Positions 20,383 through 32,914 are shown, numbered from the stretch's first letter. The stretch is DNA of 64,000 nt from Roridomyces roridus (GCA_029378245.1 JARKIF010000010.1:1860001-1924000); one strand, 5' to 3'. Translations and numbers: made by a program. The notes: generated by a model from the sequence alone, not told the origin.

Positions 20383-22179
20383 TCATGGCTCGGCGAATGT
20401 ACGCTCTCTCCCCGTCCCTGTCTCCGTCCCCACACTGTGCTGCTGCAAATCCGCGAATGATTCCGAACGCGAATGCATCTCAATCTCATCCACCTCGGGC
20501 TGCAACTGCGCCTCCGGGTCCTTGTCCTTGTCAAGATCATTGCGCAACTGCAGCGAGTACTCTGGATCCGTTCCAGTCCCAGACCCAGTCCCACTACTCT
20601 CGTGTCCAGCCATCATGTCCGAGGTATGCAGATTGGTGAACACGACACTGCTTTGTGGGACGTTTCGATTGGTCGTAGCCACCGCCGGCCTCGCCCCACG
20701 CGTAGGGTTACGGGTGCTTCCGTCCGTAGTGAGGATGTGTCGGAGGTGCTGTCGGCTGATGAGGTGGTCCAGGATTGTCTGTGGATACGTTAACAGTTAT
20801 CACTGCAAGATGCCGTGAAAGGGGATGGGGCAGGACGCACGTGAGTGTAGATACGCCCGATAGGAACAGCAAAGATGAGGTTCATATACGTTCCAGGCGC
20901 GTAGCGGAATGCCAGAAGAGACCCGATGGCGAACAAAGCTGTGTGGCGCCATCCGTGTCAGAGTCAGGAACAAAGGAGAAGAGGGTAACGCACACGTAAA
21001 GGTTCCCGATTGAATCGCAGCCCGCATGAGCATATTGAGCCCCTTATTCGTGCGTCTCAGCTTTGACTTGGATTGCCCGAATGACACGGCGTGGATTCGA
21101 GTCTTGGACTTGTAGAACTTGACGGTAAGGATGACTGCCTCGAGATTCAGCAAGTGAATCTGAACGAGAATGCGCGACGGCGTATACTCGAGATGATGAT
21201 ATCAAGTGCGGCTTGGAGAGCTAGGTTGCCCTCCACTGTAACGTGGAGTTCGTCGATCTTGTCTAGGCTTGGTCGGCCGACATCAGAGCCAGCACGAAAT
21301 TCGGAGGCAAACGTACTTTGTCAAGAGCGTGGCTTGAATTGACGCCGCCAATCCCAGTGAAAAATCCGCAAGGATTCCAGCGCCCAGAAAGGCGCTGAGC
21401 CATTTGTTCCCGGTGAACCTGTATATCCTGAAGGAGGGTGAATGACACGTCGCAGGGAACCTTATCTAGAGCTACTTGCCTGTGCGATTGGAACGTTTGA
21501 TTGATTAGAGCCAGCACGGCCGTCACTGCAGACCATTCAACAACCAGAATGAAATTGCACTCAAGAAGGGACCCACTCAAGGAGGAGAGCGTCAACGGCC
21601 ATCCAGTGTCTGTATGCAATCAGGAAACGTGGCAACGAGCAAATGGCCGGGCTTACGGCTAACGATCGCGGGGTTGTTGAAATTCCTGAGAATGGCCGCC
21701 ATAAATTCAATTAGCTTGAGAAGAAGGAAGAAGCTAGGATACCCACGCAACACAGTAGGACCTGCCATGCGTACGGGATTAGGTGAGATCAACGTGGGAG
21801 GCGTTGCGGTTGCTCGTACCAGGCCATGAGCGCAATCGAGACAATGTGCCCTGCGTTCATGAGGTAAAGAGCGACGACACTAAGCCTGTTTGGGATATTC
21901 AACACATGGGCACGGCATGGGTATGGGAATGGGGATACTGACTTTATCCAAGGCGGGTCGCCGAATTCTAAGTACCAAGGATTGGACCCTTGTACATGGG
22001 ATGCTTGGACAGCGAGACTTACTTGAGTTGTAATAGCTTGAAAACTGCGAGGCTATAATGCCGCCAAAGAACGTATTCACTGCATGTAATATAGCGTCGT
22101 CGTCGAAGGAGCAGCAGGAGCGGGACTTACGCAGAACAGACACCAGCATGTAGCCGATTGTGGTGTCGAATTCGCCCAT
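20383..22179 (-). CDS. seven-TM DUF6534 protein 1 (398 aa)
   Basis: Integral membrane protein of the Agaricomycete family annotated DUF6534; function unknown, topology like a seven-helix receptor. Twelve exons: 22179-22131, 22079-22023, 21967-21943, 21885-21820, 21761-21747, 21685-21657, 21609-21480, 21427-21317, 21267-21188, 21134-20994, 20938-20841, 20778-20383; all phases close on TGA. Marks: GEFDTTIGYMLVSVL (TM1), KFGDPPWIKLSVVALYLMN (TM2), ECNFILVVEWSAVTAVLALI, HRIYRFTGNKWLSAFLGAGI, LQAALDIIISIILTVKFYKSK and the loop before TM6. Intron 7 (21479-21428) is GC-AG with the ideal AG|GCAAGT donor. Exon 5 is 15 nt. A long cytoplasmic Gly/Thr/Asp-rich tail ends the protein. Three relatives lie at 33.6, 39.7 and 42.4 kb. 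Confidence 0.88.
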
Positions 22180-23937
22180 TAGGAGGTAAGTATGTAGTGG
22201 GTCGTCAAAGGAAAGAAGGGGAGAGCGCGAATCCGTCCAGTCTAGTGTGACAAGTATATAAGTACATCCTTCCAAGAAGGTTACGGCGAGGCACCTTGTT
22301 CTGTCGTCGGATTTGAGGCGGACGCGGAGGACGATATTTAAAGACCGCGGACACCAGCAGACGCCGTGCAGGACCCTGTGTGGGTCCGTGCAATCAGTCG
22401 CCGTGCGCGTGGATGGGCAGGAGTTTACACGGGAGGTATTCGAGGAACCAAATGTAACCGTTGTATTGGTTTAATGTATTGCGACCCTGGATGCGTCGTG
22501 CCTGCCAGAGACTCGGTTGCGGGGAATTTCGTAAGTACGTCAAGACGGAGGTCGGAGTTGTAATGGAGGTGTCGTGGCAAGTGTTCCAGAGCGATAAATA
22601 TACCGGCGTGTCGCGAACAAGGGAATCCAGGCCTTGAGAGTCGTGATGACTGTCCCCGGATACACGGCAGAGAGAGAGAGCCAGCGGATGCGTCCGGATA
22701 GTCTGAGCTTGAGCAGTCGATGGTCGTGGAAGCAGAAAAACAGGACCGATCACATAGTCAGCATGCACAAGCACTTCCAGCTGTTGGCCGTCAGTGGAAT
22801 GACGTAAATACGGACGGTGACTGCCTTTGAGCCACAGACCTCAGGTCTGCAGATAGCACATTAGAATTCCATTCGACTACAAATTTAACTGAAATTTCTC
22901 GACCTCGCAACCGGTCGTTAATGACGAGTCATAATGAGCGGTGAGCACGGGTGGTCGCAAGCATTCGCAACGGGATGTTCGTAAACGACGTTGTGAACTT
23001 CAGTACCTCTCGAGTCGACCTTGAAGTATCCAGATCTGCTGACGAACGAGTACGCCGCGGCGGCGTCACTTGCGGCGGCATCCCGACTGGTCTGGCTTGG
23101 GTCTGGCCCGATCGACACAATTGATTCTGTGCTTTGGTTGGCGGCAAGCTTGCAATGTTCCTGTGTGATGTCGCCAAGAGTGAACGTTTGAACCTTAATC
23201 TCAGCTGATCAGATGGGCACTCCGACGGACTCCGATAAGACTCCGATCCGGCAGATCATAGAAGCCGAGTTGTTCGTGGCTGTACGCTGTCGACATGTCG
23301 GATCAAAAGGCGACAAGGCCGATCAATCCACCGCCCAGAATGCTTGCTTCTCAACATTGCCCTGGCTACTCCCAACAAACCCGGCTGATTTCCGTGCCAC
23401 ATCTTCCTTCTCCTGCACATGGCGCTCATTGTGCTGGATACACCTTTTTTTGCGTGCTTGATTGGTGCTCGACCTGCAAATAGCCCGATTATTTCACCCC
23501 GACGGAAGGCCTATACACTTGCCTTTGCGTCCATCTGTCCCAAGTCCCTCCTGGGTATCTTCCTCCCTTATCTGCTTTGTTGTTGCGCTGGCGTCTTGTG
23601 ATTGGCATCACCCCATCCACGTGAACTCATCACGCGACACCTCGCCGGCCCTTGTCTCCCGCATTCTCGCCGCTCAAGCAAAGCTCAGGCAGAAAGCTCA
23701 GCGCAAGGTTTCTGCTCATCATGACCGATATCCTCAAAGTGTCTACTAGATCCCCACGTCGTTGCTTTGCGTATCTGGGCTTCTCACCGCCGATCCAGCG
23801 CACAACGGCTATTTCGGGCTATCTGCGCGTGGGTGGATATCACCAGTCTTCCATGCAAAGAAGCACCGAACGTCTCCAACATAAATGTTGAGCGTCACAA
23901 GGTGCTTCGTCGTCCTACCCACCCACCCACCTCGCAA
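22180..23937. other. intergenic, no gene seen
   Basis: About 1.7 kb with short overlapping frames on both strands and no supported exon. The right end is the promoter side of the pepsin-like gene. Confidence 0.5.
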
Positions 23938-25561
23938 ATGGGCGTCCTCCCCGTTCTCTCCGCGATTCTCCTCGCGAGCACTACGCACGCCGAGTTCACT
24001 TTCGTCCGACGCACTTCGCTCGCTCCGCGGTCGCAGGACGTTGCTCTCCCGGCTGCAGAGTTTACCGTCCCATTCACGGGCAAAGCGTCCGTCCGCAAAA
24101 GCAAGAAGGGCGCACTGGCTGCATTGCGCGGCGGTGCCAGCAACGCGGTCGTCGTTGACGGAACGGATTTTGACGAGGAGTACATCACGAATGTGACTGT
24201 CGGTGGACAGCACTTCGCCCTCATCGTGGACACCGGAAGGTGCGTGCGCCTAATCTTGCATCTTCACTCTGATGTATCTCTATGTTTAGCTCCGACACCT
24301 GGGTCCCGCAAATCGGATTCAACTGCTTCGATCTTGACCATAACCCAGTCTCCCCGGATACCTGCGCGTTCGGCACTCCGGGTTTCAATATCCAGGCTTC
24401 CAAGACGTTCAAGCCCTTCCCCAACGTGAGCTTCAATATCACCTACGGTGACGGGGAGTTCCTCTCTGGGCCAGTCGGCTTTGACACCATATCTGTTGGC
24501 GGACTGTCTGTTACCGGTCAGGAATTTGGTGTGCCCACTCTCGCAGCGGTGAGTTTCGCTTCCGCATGAATTCAACTCCTGAACGCCTTTCAGTGGGAGG
24601 GCGACACCGTCAATACTGGATTGATTGGTCTGGCATTCCCGGAGTTGACTAGTGTATATAACACGACGGACCCAACCAAGGCGTCTGGTGCAAACCAACT
24701 CCCTTACGACCCGTTCTTCTTCACCGCCGTCAAAGAGAAGAAGCTGAAAAACTCGAGTGCGTTTGACTTATTCCCTGCACGCGACTCGAAACAAATATAT
24801 TTCGCTCAGTATTCTCCGTCTCACTCGACCGTGGCACCCTTGAACAGCAAGAAAACGACATCTTCGACGCCAACCTCGGTTTCCTCGCATTCGGCGGTAT
24901 CGTTCCGGTGCCAGTGACTGACACCTCCGTCACCGTCCCGATCGAGGGATACTCGGCCACAACCGGCATCCCCTCCTCCGCACTGGGCTCCACGTTCTTC
25001 TTCTACACCGTCGACGTACGAGCTCCTTCCTTGATTCCTTAACCTTGGATCTAACGACAGGTCCTACAGGTCGAATCCTTCACCTTCCCCGGTTCCAACA
25101 AACTGAGCACGGCGCAGAACAACACGATCCTCGACACGGGAACCACCCTCAACTTCGTCCCCACCGATGTCGCCGCCGCGTACAACGCAGCATTCAAGCC
25201 CCCGGCCGTCAACGATCCTGACGTCGGCGGATTCATCGTCCCGTGTAACGCCACCGTCCCCGAGTTCTTGGTTCGCATCGGCGGGAAGGAGTTCAGCGTC
25301 GATGGGCGCGACCAGTTGCTTCCTATCGGGACGGATGCGAATGGTGTGTTGACCTGTATTACGGGCACGCAGGATGGTGGACCGGCGGTGGCGGATAATA
25401 TTTTCATTTTGTGAGTTGTGGATTTCCCTCCAAGTTCTCGGTACTCGTGGAACTTGACTGACGGAATGGGATACAGGGGCGATGTCTTTTTGCACAATGT
25501 CGTGGCTACTTTCAACCCGATTGCGGAGCAGGTTACGCTGACGCAGAGGCAAAAGTACTGA
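23938..25561 (+). CDS. secreted aspartic protease, A1 (pepsin) family (451 aa)
   Basis: Endopeptidase of the pepsin fold. Six exons: 23938-24239, 24290-24548, 24594-24756, 24810-25015, 25070-25410, 25477-25561; phases close on TGA. Signal peptide MGVLPVLSAILLASTTHA, then a propeptide to about residue 75. First catalytic motif LIVDTGSSDTWVP (Asp about 98) is completed across intron 1; the flap Tyr is in FNITYGDGEFLSG; the second motif is TILDTGTTLNFVP (Asp about 332). The C-terminus NIFILGDVFLHNVVATFNP is the standard end of the fold. A 9-nt shift of the exon 5 acceptor (25061) would add VLQ and is also in frame. Its 3' end faces the 3' end of the minus-strand DUF2235-TPR gene. Confidence 0.95.
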
Positions 25562-25734
25562 ACGAGGGCTTTCACGTTGTAAAAATATACCATTGTATGG
25601 ATCGAACGAGAAGATGAATCATGATTAAGAATGGGTCTGCATACATGAAAGTAACTAGAAGGCCTAGGAAATATTGGTTTCGCCCCGGCATCAATTCTCT
25701 TTGAATTGTCCCTCGTGGTTGGGTTTACGGTTGG

Positions 25735-26251
25735 TGCGCTAATACGTGGAGTATTTGGTGAATACAAAGACTCGGATGCTCCGCTGATTGTGTCCACTCA
25801 CCTCGCAGTCTCGGTCGCCGGATTCACAATTCCCGTCGAAACAGGCGAGGACGCCAGACTCGTGGTCGGGTTTGCAGCTGATGCGCCAGCGCTACGTGGA
25901 GTATTTAGTGAATACCAACATGCTCAGCTACTTTGTGGAAACTGACCTCGGACTCTCAGCTGCCGCATTGTCAATTCCAGTGGTTGATAGTTTAGGGCCT
26001 TTAGGCGAGGACGATGCGCTACGTGGAGAATTCAGCAAATACCAACGTGCCCAGTTACATACTAATTTGTGGACACTCACCTGGGAGTCTCTGCTGCCGT
26101 GCTCAACCCGATCGCAGTGGTTGACGAATCCTTCCCAGGTGCGGTTCCAGTCTCTACACTGCCCTTCGGATCGTCACTGGGTGCTTGATTGGCAGCTGGT
26201 GGGCTGAGCGGCGTTTGAACGAACCTGCTCGGCTAATTTGTGTTCACTCAC
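25735..26251 (-). repeat. tandem array of duplicated exon-intron cassettes
   Basis: Exons on the minus strand at ...-26251 (donor end), 26158-26081, 26018-25947, 25891-25802 and from 25738. All internal ones begin and end in phase 2, and each codes a Ser/Thr/Ala-rich peptide ending (T/S)TGI-x-N-A-x-E-(T/S)-P-R (examples TTAIGLSTAAETPR, TTGIDNAAAESPR, STGIVNPATETAR). Introns share sequence too, e.g. TCCACAAATTAG after the donor and GAATACTCCACGTAG-like acceptors. So whole exon-intron units were copied. Confidence 0.8.
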
Positions 26252-29200
26252 CTGGGGGTCTCGGTTACTATGTTCGGAGCGCCAGTGGCCCGGGCCGATG
26301 ACTCCGCGGCTGTACCAACTGCGGTTTCAAGCTCCGTGATCTCTGATTCAATTTCCACGGCCTCTTGTTCCTGCCCAAGGGCGCGTAGATCTTTGGCGAA
26401 TAATCTCAGAGACCTGAGCTGAGCTTCCCCACAGTTTGAGTTTGTCTTTTTGATCTTCCGATAAAGCTCAACGGCCCTCCTTTGCAGCAGCAAAGAATCT
26501 TCCCGGAACTCCCAAGTGCGTAGTACCAATGCCAACTCATCGAATGATAGTACAGCCAGGATAGGATCTGTCTCCAGCAGTTTGGAGAGGATTTCATCAC
26601 TCTCCGCTTCAAGTTCGGCGACAGGTACAGTGCCATTCGAACCGATGACACGCTCGATTACGGCGAGAAGTTTCAATGATTGAGCCAGTCCAATCTGTGG
26701 CGATATTGCGGTCGGGCCATCGCACTTCCGGAACAGCTCGACAGCCTCGTGGTAAGCCTGGATGGAAGCTTCGTGCTTCTTCAAGGCACATAAAGTGGTT
26801 CCCAGATTTATCAATGCCTGTGGCAATAGGCGGGGCCAATCTGTTGCGGAAAGTGCCCGAGATATCTCGACCGCCTCATTATGGCACCGGAGCGCGTCCT
26901 CCTGGTGGTGTGATGCAAACAGATTATAACCTTCACTCATGAGAGATCGTGCAAGCAATTGAGTCAACTTTGGATCATCTGAAGGAGGTGTGCGCAGCAT
27001 TGCCGTCACTTGCCGGTGGGTTTCCACCGCCTCATCGTAACGCCCGACAATTTCTAGATCCACGCCAACCATGTGGATGCAGCTTGCCACACGTTGAGAA
27101 GATGAAGCATCTGCCTCACCGAGTTTGCGACAAAATACAACTGCATCCTCGTCCCAGTGTAGTGCCTCCTGAAAGCATCCTACTTTGCGAAGATCAGATG
27201 CAAGTCTTGACAATGATCCCACTAGAATGTTGGTCATCGCCGGGTCTGTCTCTGCTAACTGTCGCTCAATGACAACCTCTTCTCGCCTGATCTGAACCGC
27301 CTCTTCGTAGCGGCCAACAGCATGGAGAATCAAGACTAGGGCACTCAGTGACTGTGCAAGGTCTTTGGTGGTGTTGACTGTGTTGGTCTTTGCTGCGAGG
27401 TCCCGTCTAATTGCTACGACTTCCTCGCGGGCATGTAATGCCTCCTCATCACGGCCAAGATTGCGTAGATCAAGACTGAGATGGTTCAGTGAAATTGCTA
27501 GGCTCCTTTTGAACATTGCATCAGTATCGGCAAGTTTGCGGCGAATATCAATGGCCTCTTGGTCCACACGCAGTGCATCTTCGTGCCGACCAAGATTTGT
27601 GAAATCAAGCCCAAGGTTGTCCAAACAGCTGGCAAGATTTTGGGTGACAGTGGGGTCTTCTTTCAACCGATCACGGTACACCGCAGCTGATTCTTCATCC
27701 GCTTGAACAGCCTCTTCATGGCGTCCCAGTCTGCGGAGATCAAAAGCAAGGTTGCTCAATGACCGGGCTAAATCCTTGACTACTGTCACATCCGACTCTT
27801 TCACGAGGTTCCTGAGAATGTCGGCAGCTTCTTTGTCTGCCTTCGCTGCTTCTTCGAAATTCCCAATTCTCCCGAGATCTACACTCAGATTGTTTAATGA
27901 CCTTGCAAGGGATTTCTGAAAGCCCATGCTGTTGGAGTCCTTGCGGGCAAGCTCCACAATTTCTTGGTCCACCTGTACAACATCTTTGTGGCGACCGGCT
28001 TTACGGAGCCCCTGGGCCCATTTGTCCAAAGCTGACACCAGATAATGGTCTGAGAGTTTGCGAGAAACAGCGACCACTTCTTCTTCAATATGAAGTGCTT
28101 CCTCCTGTTGACCAAGCTTGTGGAGATCTAAACTGAGATTCCACAAAGACCTTCCCAAATCTGTAGTGTGTCTTGGACTGTTGTTCTCTGCGAGTTGGCG
28201 GCGTAACTTGACAGCTTCTTTGTCAGCATGCACGGCCTCTTCATAGCTCCCAAGTTTGCCAAAGATCCCCCAAGATCATTGTATGCCCACGCCAAATATT
28301 CGCTCTTCCTTGTTAATGTGTCTGGAAACCTCCGAATAGTTTCAAGCGCTTCTTTGCCAATCTTGAGTGCCTCCTCGGAATGATTTGAACCTGCAAGCTG
28401 TAGTGCAAGTTTACTCAATGCATCGGCAAGGAGTAACTCATTGGCGCTTGGATCCATTGAGGCAGCTTTCTTGTGCAACTCAACAACTTCTCTCCGGGCT
28501 GAGAGTGTGACTTCCAAATCATCTGTTCTGTGCAATTGGGCAAAGACAGTCAAGGCCAAAGCAAGCCCCTTGACAGTCATCAAGTCTGTTTGAGAAAGTT
28601 GCCTGAAGGTCTCAACGGCCTCTGTAATTGCGGATATTGCCTCTGTGTATTTCGTCGCAGCCTGTAGGTCCCATGCAAGACCAGTCAAAGACTTGGCAAA
28701 ATCCCTGGCCATGGTTGAATCTCTGTCCTTCAGCTGCCGACGAATGTCCACTGCCTCGGTGATGTACAACAATGCTTCATTGTGGTGATTGAGATGTGAA
28801 AGCTCTGAAGCCAGAAAGTGAAGTGACTGCCCAAGGTGGGGAAGGACCGTGGGATCTGTAGATGCAAGGGACCTTCGAAGGTCACTAGCCGCTTTGTGGG
28901 CATTCATAGCATCTTCCTCATAATCCAAATAACGTAGAAGAACACCAACACAGCTCAAGGAATTTGCAAGGGGCTCTGTGGTGTTTCCATGTGCACTGCT
29001 TGGATGAAATTTAACAGCATCCTGTATGTTGCTCAGGGTATCATCTGAGAGCTCTTGTATTTCGGCGGTCCGATTCTGAAGCTTCTCCAAACAGGTGTTC
29101 AAAGTTTGGATGGCATTTTCGGGAGCTTGTCCAGAACGACGGGCAACATCCAAGCGGGTAGCTGCAGCTTTCAAAGCAATATTGAGCGCCTCTGGGACCT

Positions 29201-31566
29201 GTTTGCAAGCCACCAATACCCCTGCTTTGTGCTCCAGTAATGCAGCAAGATCAGCATCAAATGTGTACAGCTGGCGCTTTTGTAGCTTTTCAAACAGAGC
29301 AACTGCAATATCAATATCCTCTGTTTCTGCTTCAATGTTTGTCTGTGAGCTAGCTTTTTCAGCCAAATTCTGTGCAGAACTTGCATCTTTGGCTGCAGGT
29401 TGCTCAAGTTTTGATAGATATGTGACTGCCAGTCTTCCGGAGAGAGCCATGAATGCAAGTCGTTGAATGAGATTTGTTTCAATCACTGCATCCACTGGAA
29501 CACTGGGAGACTGCCCATCAGACTCTGTCCAAAGTTCCTGTAGTCTTTGGACAGCCTGTAGCATGAATGGCGGATCAAAGAGCTCTTTTTCAACCTGATT
29601 GCCCAGTCCATCTACCCAGCTAAATGTGCTGCTTGCAATCTCCCTTCCAAGGAAGGAGTCCCATTTGATCCCTTTGGGCTCTTGGAATTTTGCCCGAGGA
29701 ATGTACTCCTTCTGATTCTTGAATGCCACAGATATATGAACACGCTGTCCTGGAACAATGGTCCGTCCGTCACCTCGGTGCAGTGCCCTGTGGACTGAAT
29801 TTAGTTTAAATAAAAGAGATAACAGAAAGAATGTTGCCTGGTATGCTCTCCGAATGCCTGGAATGACAGATGCTTCAGTGGAAGGTACTCGCAGACTTTC
29901 CAGAGCCCCGTGAGAGACTTGTGGATGTCATTTCTGCGCAGGTCTGTCGTTTCCCATTCACCTCCAGCTTTTCGGGGAAGTAATCGAAGCCCAGCCTGAA
30001 ACTGCCTCATTTTCCATCCAGAGCAGTGGTACTGAGGAAAGATTCAGGTTTTGATTCTCTTTCACACCTCCGCCTCTGAAAAATGATCAGGTCCAGCTTC
30101 TGCAAGATAGGAAGACGTTCTCACATATCAGAGTGCGTGCCAGGGAACCACGCCTCCTTCACATCAAGTGAAGTAATTTCAGAGCCCTGAGCACTGCCGG
30201 CCACATATTCTGGAAGAAATCGTACTCGTTGTTCATCCAACGCCAGCGCATGCCGAAAGATGCAAATATGTTGGGCGGAGGAGGTGAGAGGAAGCAAATT
30301 CCCGTAAATTATGCCTACAGAGGAGACAGTGTCCCTAGGACCAACTAGTTCAGAAAAAAACACTTGCAGATAGGGTTGAATCCATAGCTCACCAGACACC
30401 GGTGAAGTGGATTCGAATATCTCTGGAGAATGTGCTTTTGAAGTTGCGCGCAATTTCATCTCTCCTCGCCTTCTTGCGTTCCTTTCCGCGAGTCCCTGTA
30501 ACACAAATTGAAGTATGGACATATAGAATTGGGCTTAGACTAACACTTTGTCTGCAATGCAGCTCGGGCCTCACTCATGCTGCCCCATTTTAAATCCACA
30601 TTCTTCTGGTCTTCGGCATCCATGACTGCAAAGATATTCAGACTGAAGAAGACTGACGCCCGCGCCAACTACCTTTTCCTTGATGACGTCCTAAATAGAT
30701 CTCGTACGCGCTGTGGGTATGCCTACTGAGAGAGAATCTGTGAGATTGGTTGGCCACGCACTATGGTATCATGCTCTCATTTCCTCGATCAACCAATCCA
30801 ACTCTCTCAATCATGGCTGTCAAAGCTCGCGCTTGGTAGGCGCCTCGGGAAAAACCTAGGCGTACATGAGCGCGTTCGTCGCGCTAATCGTCCAGCGGGA
30901 ACCCTACCAAAAATGAAAATCTTGTCTCCATGGTGATACATTTGGGAAAGCCACTTGTACGCCTCGAGAATATTGACTTTCAAGTTCCTTGAGAAGGCAA
31001 ATCATCATCTCAGAGGATTATCTGGGTGTCAATTGTCACCTACCGAGCGATCGCAAGGTCAATCGTGGTTCCAATCCACTCGCCAAAGCGATTCATCGCC
31101 GATTGCCCTTCATTCGGTACGTAGCTCCCAATACCAGGATGATAATATTTATGCTGCTCCGCTTTCGGATCGATATGCCCGTGAAGCTCGACGACATTCG
31201 TGTTCTGGGTGTATTCATTGAAAGCAGTTTGAGAAAGTAAACGAAAGCACTCACATAGACGCCAAATTGTTTGGACGTTCCATCGATCGACACCACCAGA
31301 TTTCGGGAAACACGCGCTCGACAGTTCCCGACGCAAGGCTCGAGCCGGCATACGCAATGGTCCTCGCAAGCGCAGGTGCAGTTGCAGTTGCAGTTCGGGA
31401 TGCATGAGCACCCACAGGTCTTCGTCGGGCCCTGTAGCTGGTCCATGTGTTTCGCAGGCGTCGGATCCGCTTGCCTGTCGTTGGAGATCCCGGTCGCCAA
31501 GGGCAAAATGGTGCCCAGCCGGGAACTGTCGGGAGCTTTGACTTCTGTTTCTGTGCCGGTTTGCAT
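25738..31566 (-). CDS. DUF2235 hydrolase domain fused to a long TPR array
   Basis: Start 31566 (MQTGTETEV). Exons: 31566-31255, 31204-31044, 30987-30908, 30855-30762, 30710-30673, 30625-30545, 30495-30393, 30334-30125, 30075-29838, 29787-26251, then the phase-2 cassette exons; the terminal exon starts at 25738 and its end is unclear. Order: a cysteine-rich segment (CGCSCIPNCNCNCTCACEDH), then DUF2235, the alpha/beta-hydrolase family of the bacterial phospholipase Tle1: LVVSIDGTSKQFG, TNVVELH, nucleophile elbow GFSRGAYQARALTAMIE, GVWDTVSSVGI, FRHALALDEQRVRFLPEY and WFPGTHSDIGGGGVKE. After VPGQRVHISVAF come about 1,100 residues of ~42-residue TPRs (e.g. LGRHEEAVQADEESA). Intron 29837-29788 is GC-AG. 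Two one-base shifts, in T4 near 30010 and C5 near 28266, break the frame; both are homopolymers, so assembly error is as likely as decay. No NB-ARC/NACHT domain is visible. Inference: TPR-regulated lipase-like effector. Confidence 0.78.
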
Positions 31567-31933
31567 CGTTCTTGGCTGTAAAGACGAGGGTTCTGGGTAG
31601 GGACCCGGTGTACCGAGGGTAAGGAGAAGAAAGGGAGACGCAAGGGAGACAACGTGGCTTCTTCGTGGCTTCCCATGTATTTCTGTTTGCGGCGAAGAGA
31701 AGAAGAATGGGCCGGCACTAAGCCACGACAGGATCAATGCACGTTGCGCGAGCCGTCATGGATCCTGCAAGCGACAATAAAGGTCAGATGGGGCGGCAGC
31801 TTTTTGGGATCTACACTGATTCGCCCCGCTCCTTTCTTTGAACGGCATGCACGACTGGCCCCGAGCCGGATAACAACTGTTTATGGCATCAACAATGGAT
31901 TCTGTCGATGGGAAGGGTACAAAAATTCTCGCG

Positions 31934-32914
31934 TTACATCTTCAATTCAACCTGTCAATGGTCAGCAAATAATCCCGCGAAAGCAGACAGACACACTGAC
32001 CTCATCTATGACTACTTTGATCCTCTGAGCCAGATGCTCCGAGGCGAACCGCGGGAGCTGCTCGAATACCTTCTCCCGACACACAGCGCACTTGGACGCA
32101 GCCGCCAACGCCGCAAACATCGTCTTATCTCTGCTAACATCGACGCCGGGCGTCTCGCTCAACACGCTCGAAAGTTCCGTGAGGTAGTCGTTGAACCACT
32201 GGCGCACGCTGTGTAGGGACCCGTCGGCGATGTACCACGCGAGCTTGGCGCCCTCGCACAGACCGCACTGAGAACCAGATCCAATCGTTCTGCGGTGTGA
32301 GCCAACGGAGCGACCCGGTCGCTGAGCCGCGCGGCGGTGGCAGACTGGTGATGGTAGTACAGTAGATTGTGGTACGCAGGATGCGGGGATGTGGTCGAGC
32401 TCTGGAGGTGCTGCTGTGCTGACGACACGCAGGGGGAGGAGGAGGGATTGGCGCGCGGCTTTGAGAGCAACGTCCTTCCACTGGTGGGTGAATGCGATGG
32501 CGTAGACAGCGACGGGCTTTGTGGCGAGGTGTCGCTCCAGGTAGGCTTTCGCCGTCGGAGCGACGCACTGGACATCGTATTTAGATACGAGAACCTCTAT
32601 TATGTCACGCAGCTCGTCTAAGGTCATGGATTCTGGTGGTAGGGTGCCCGGATAGAAGAATTTTAGGGCTCGATTTAGAAGTACCGACATTTCCTGGACC
32701 GGCACCACCGAACTGGCGGGATTTGATTCTGGGTTTGAGGGAGACTGAACATGGTTTGGAAAACGGGGGAGACGAGGGATAACACTGTGCGATGGAGGTG
32801 AAAGTCCACCTCGTCGAAGGATCGCAGAACGACATCCTTTCCGGGACCGGGGAGAAAGGAGTCGTCAGGGGAAAAGACAGGTTCGGGGGTGAAGACGGGG
32901 GACGTGTCTGCCAT
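31934..32914 (-). pseudogene. BTB/POZ domain protein with three frame shifts
   Basis: Start ATG at 32914 (MADTSPVFTPEP). The N-terminal BTB domain is clear: DVVLRSFDEVDFHLHRTVLS followed by SPVFQTMFSLP, then (after a shift near 32745) NPASSVVPVQEMSVLLNRAL KFFYPGTLPPESM. The second half has the C-terminal pattern of Agaricomycete BTB proteins (YHHQSATAARLSD, CEGAKLAWYIADGSLHSVRQWF, CAVCREKVFEQLPRF), but one stretch (about 32270-32390) is out of frame at both ends. The last intron 32000-31952 has donor GTCAGT and leads to an 18-nt terminal exon (31951-31934, VELKM). BTB domains mediate dimerisation or Cullin-3 docking. Either a recent pseudogene or an assembly with missing bases. Confidence 0.7.

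Noticed and set aside
25051..25797. 248-codon minus frame overlapping the pepsin gene
   Set aside because: Its first part continues the cassette exons of the DUF2235-TPR gene, but most of it is antisense to pepsin exons; I do not accept the full frame as coding, and the real end of that gene stays open.
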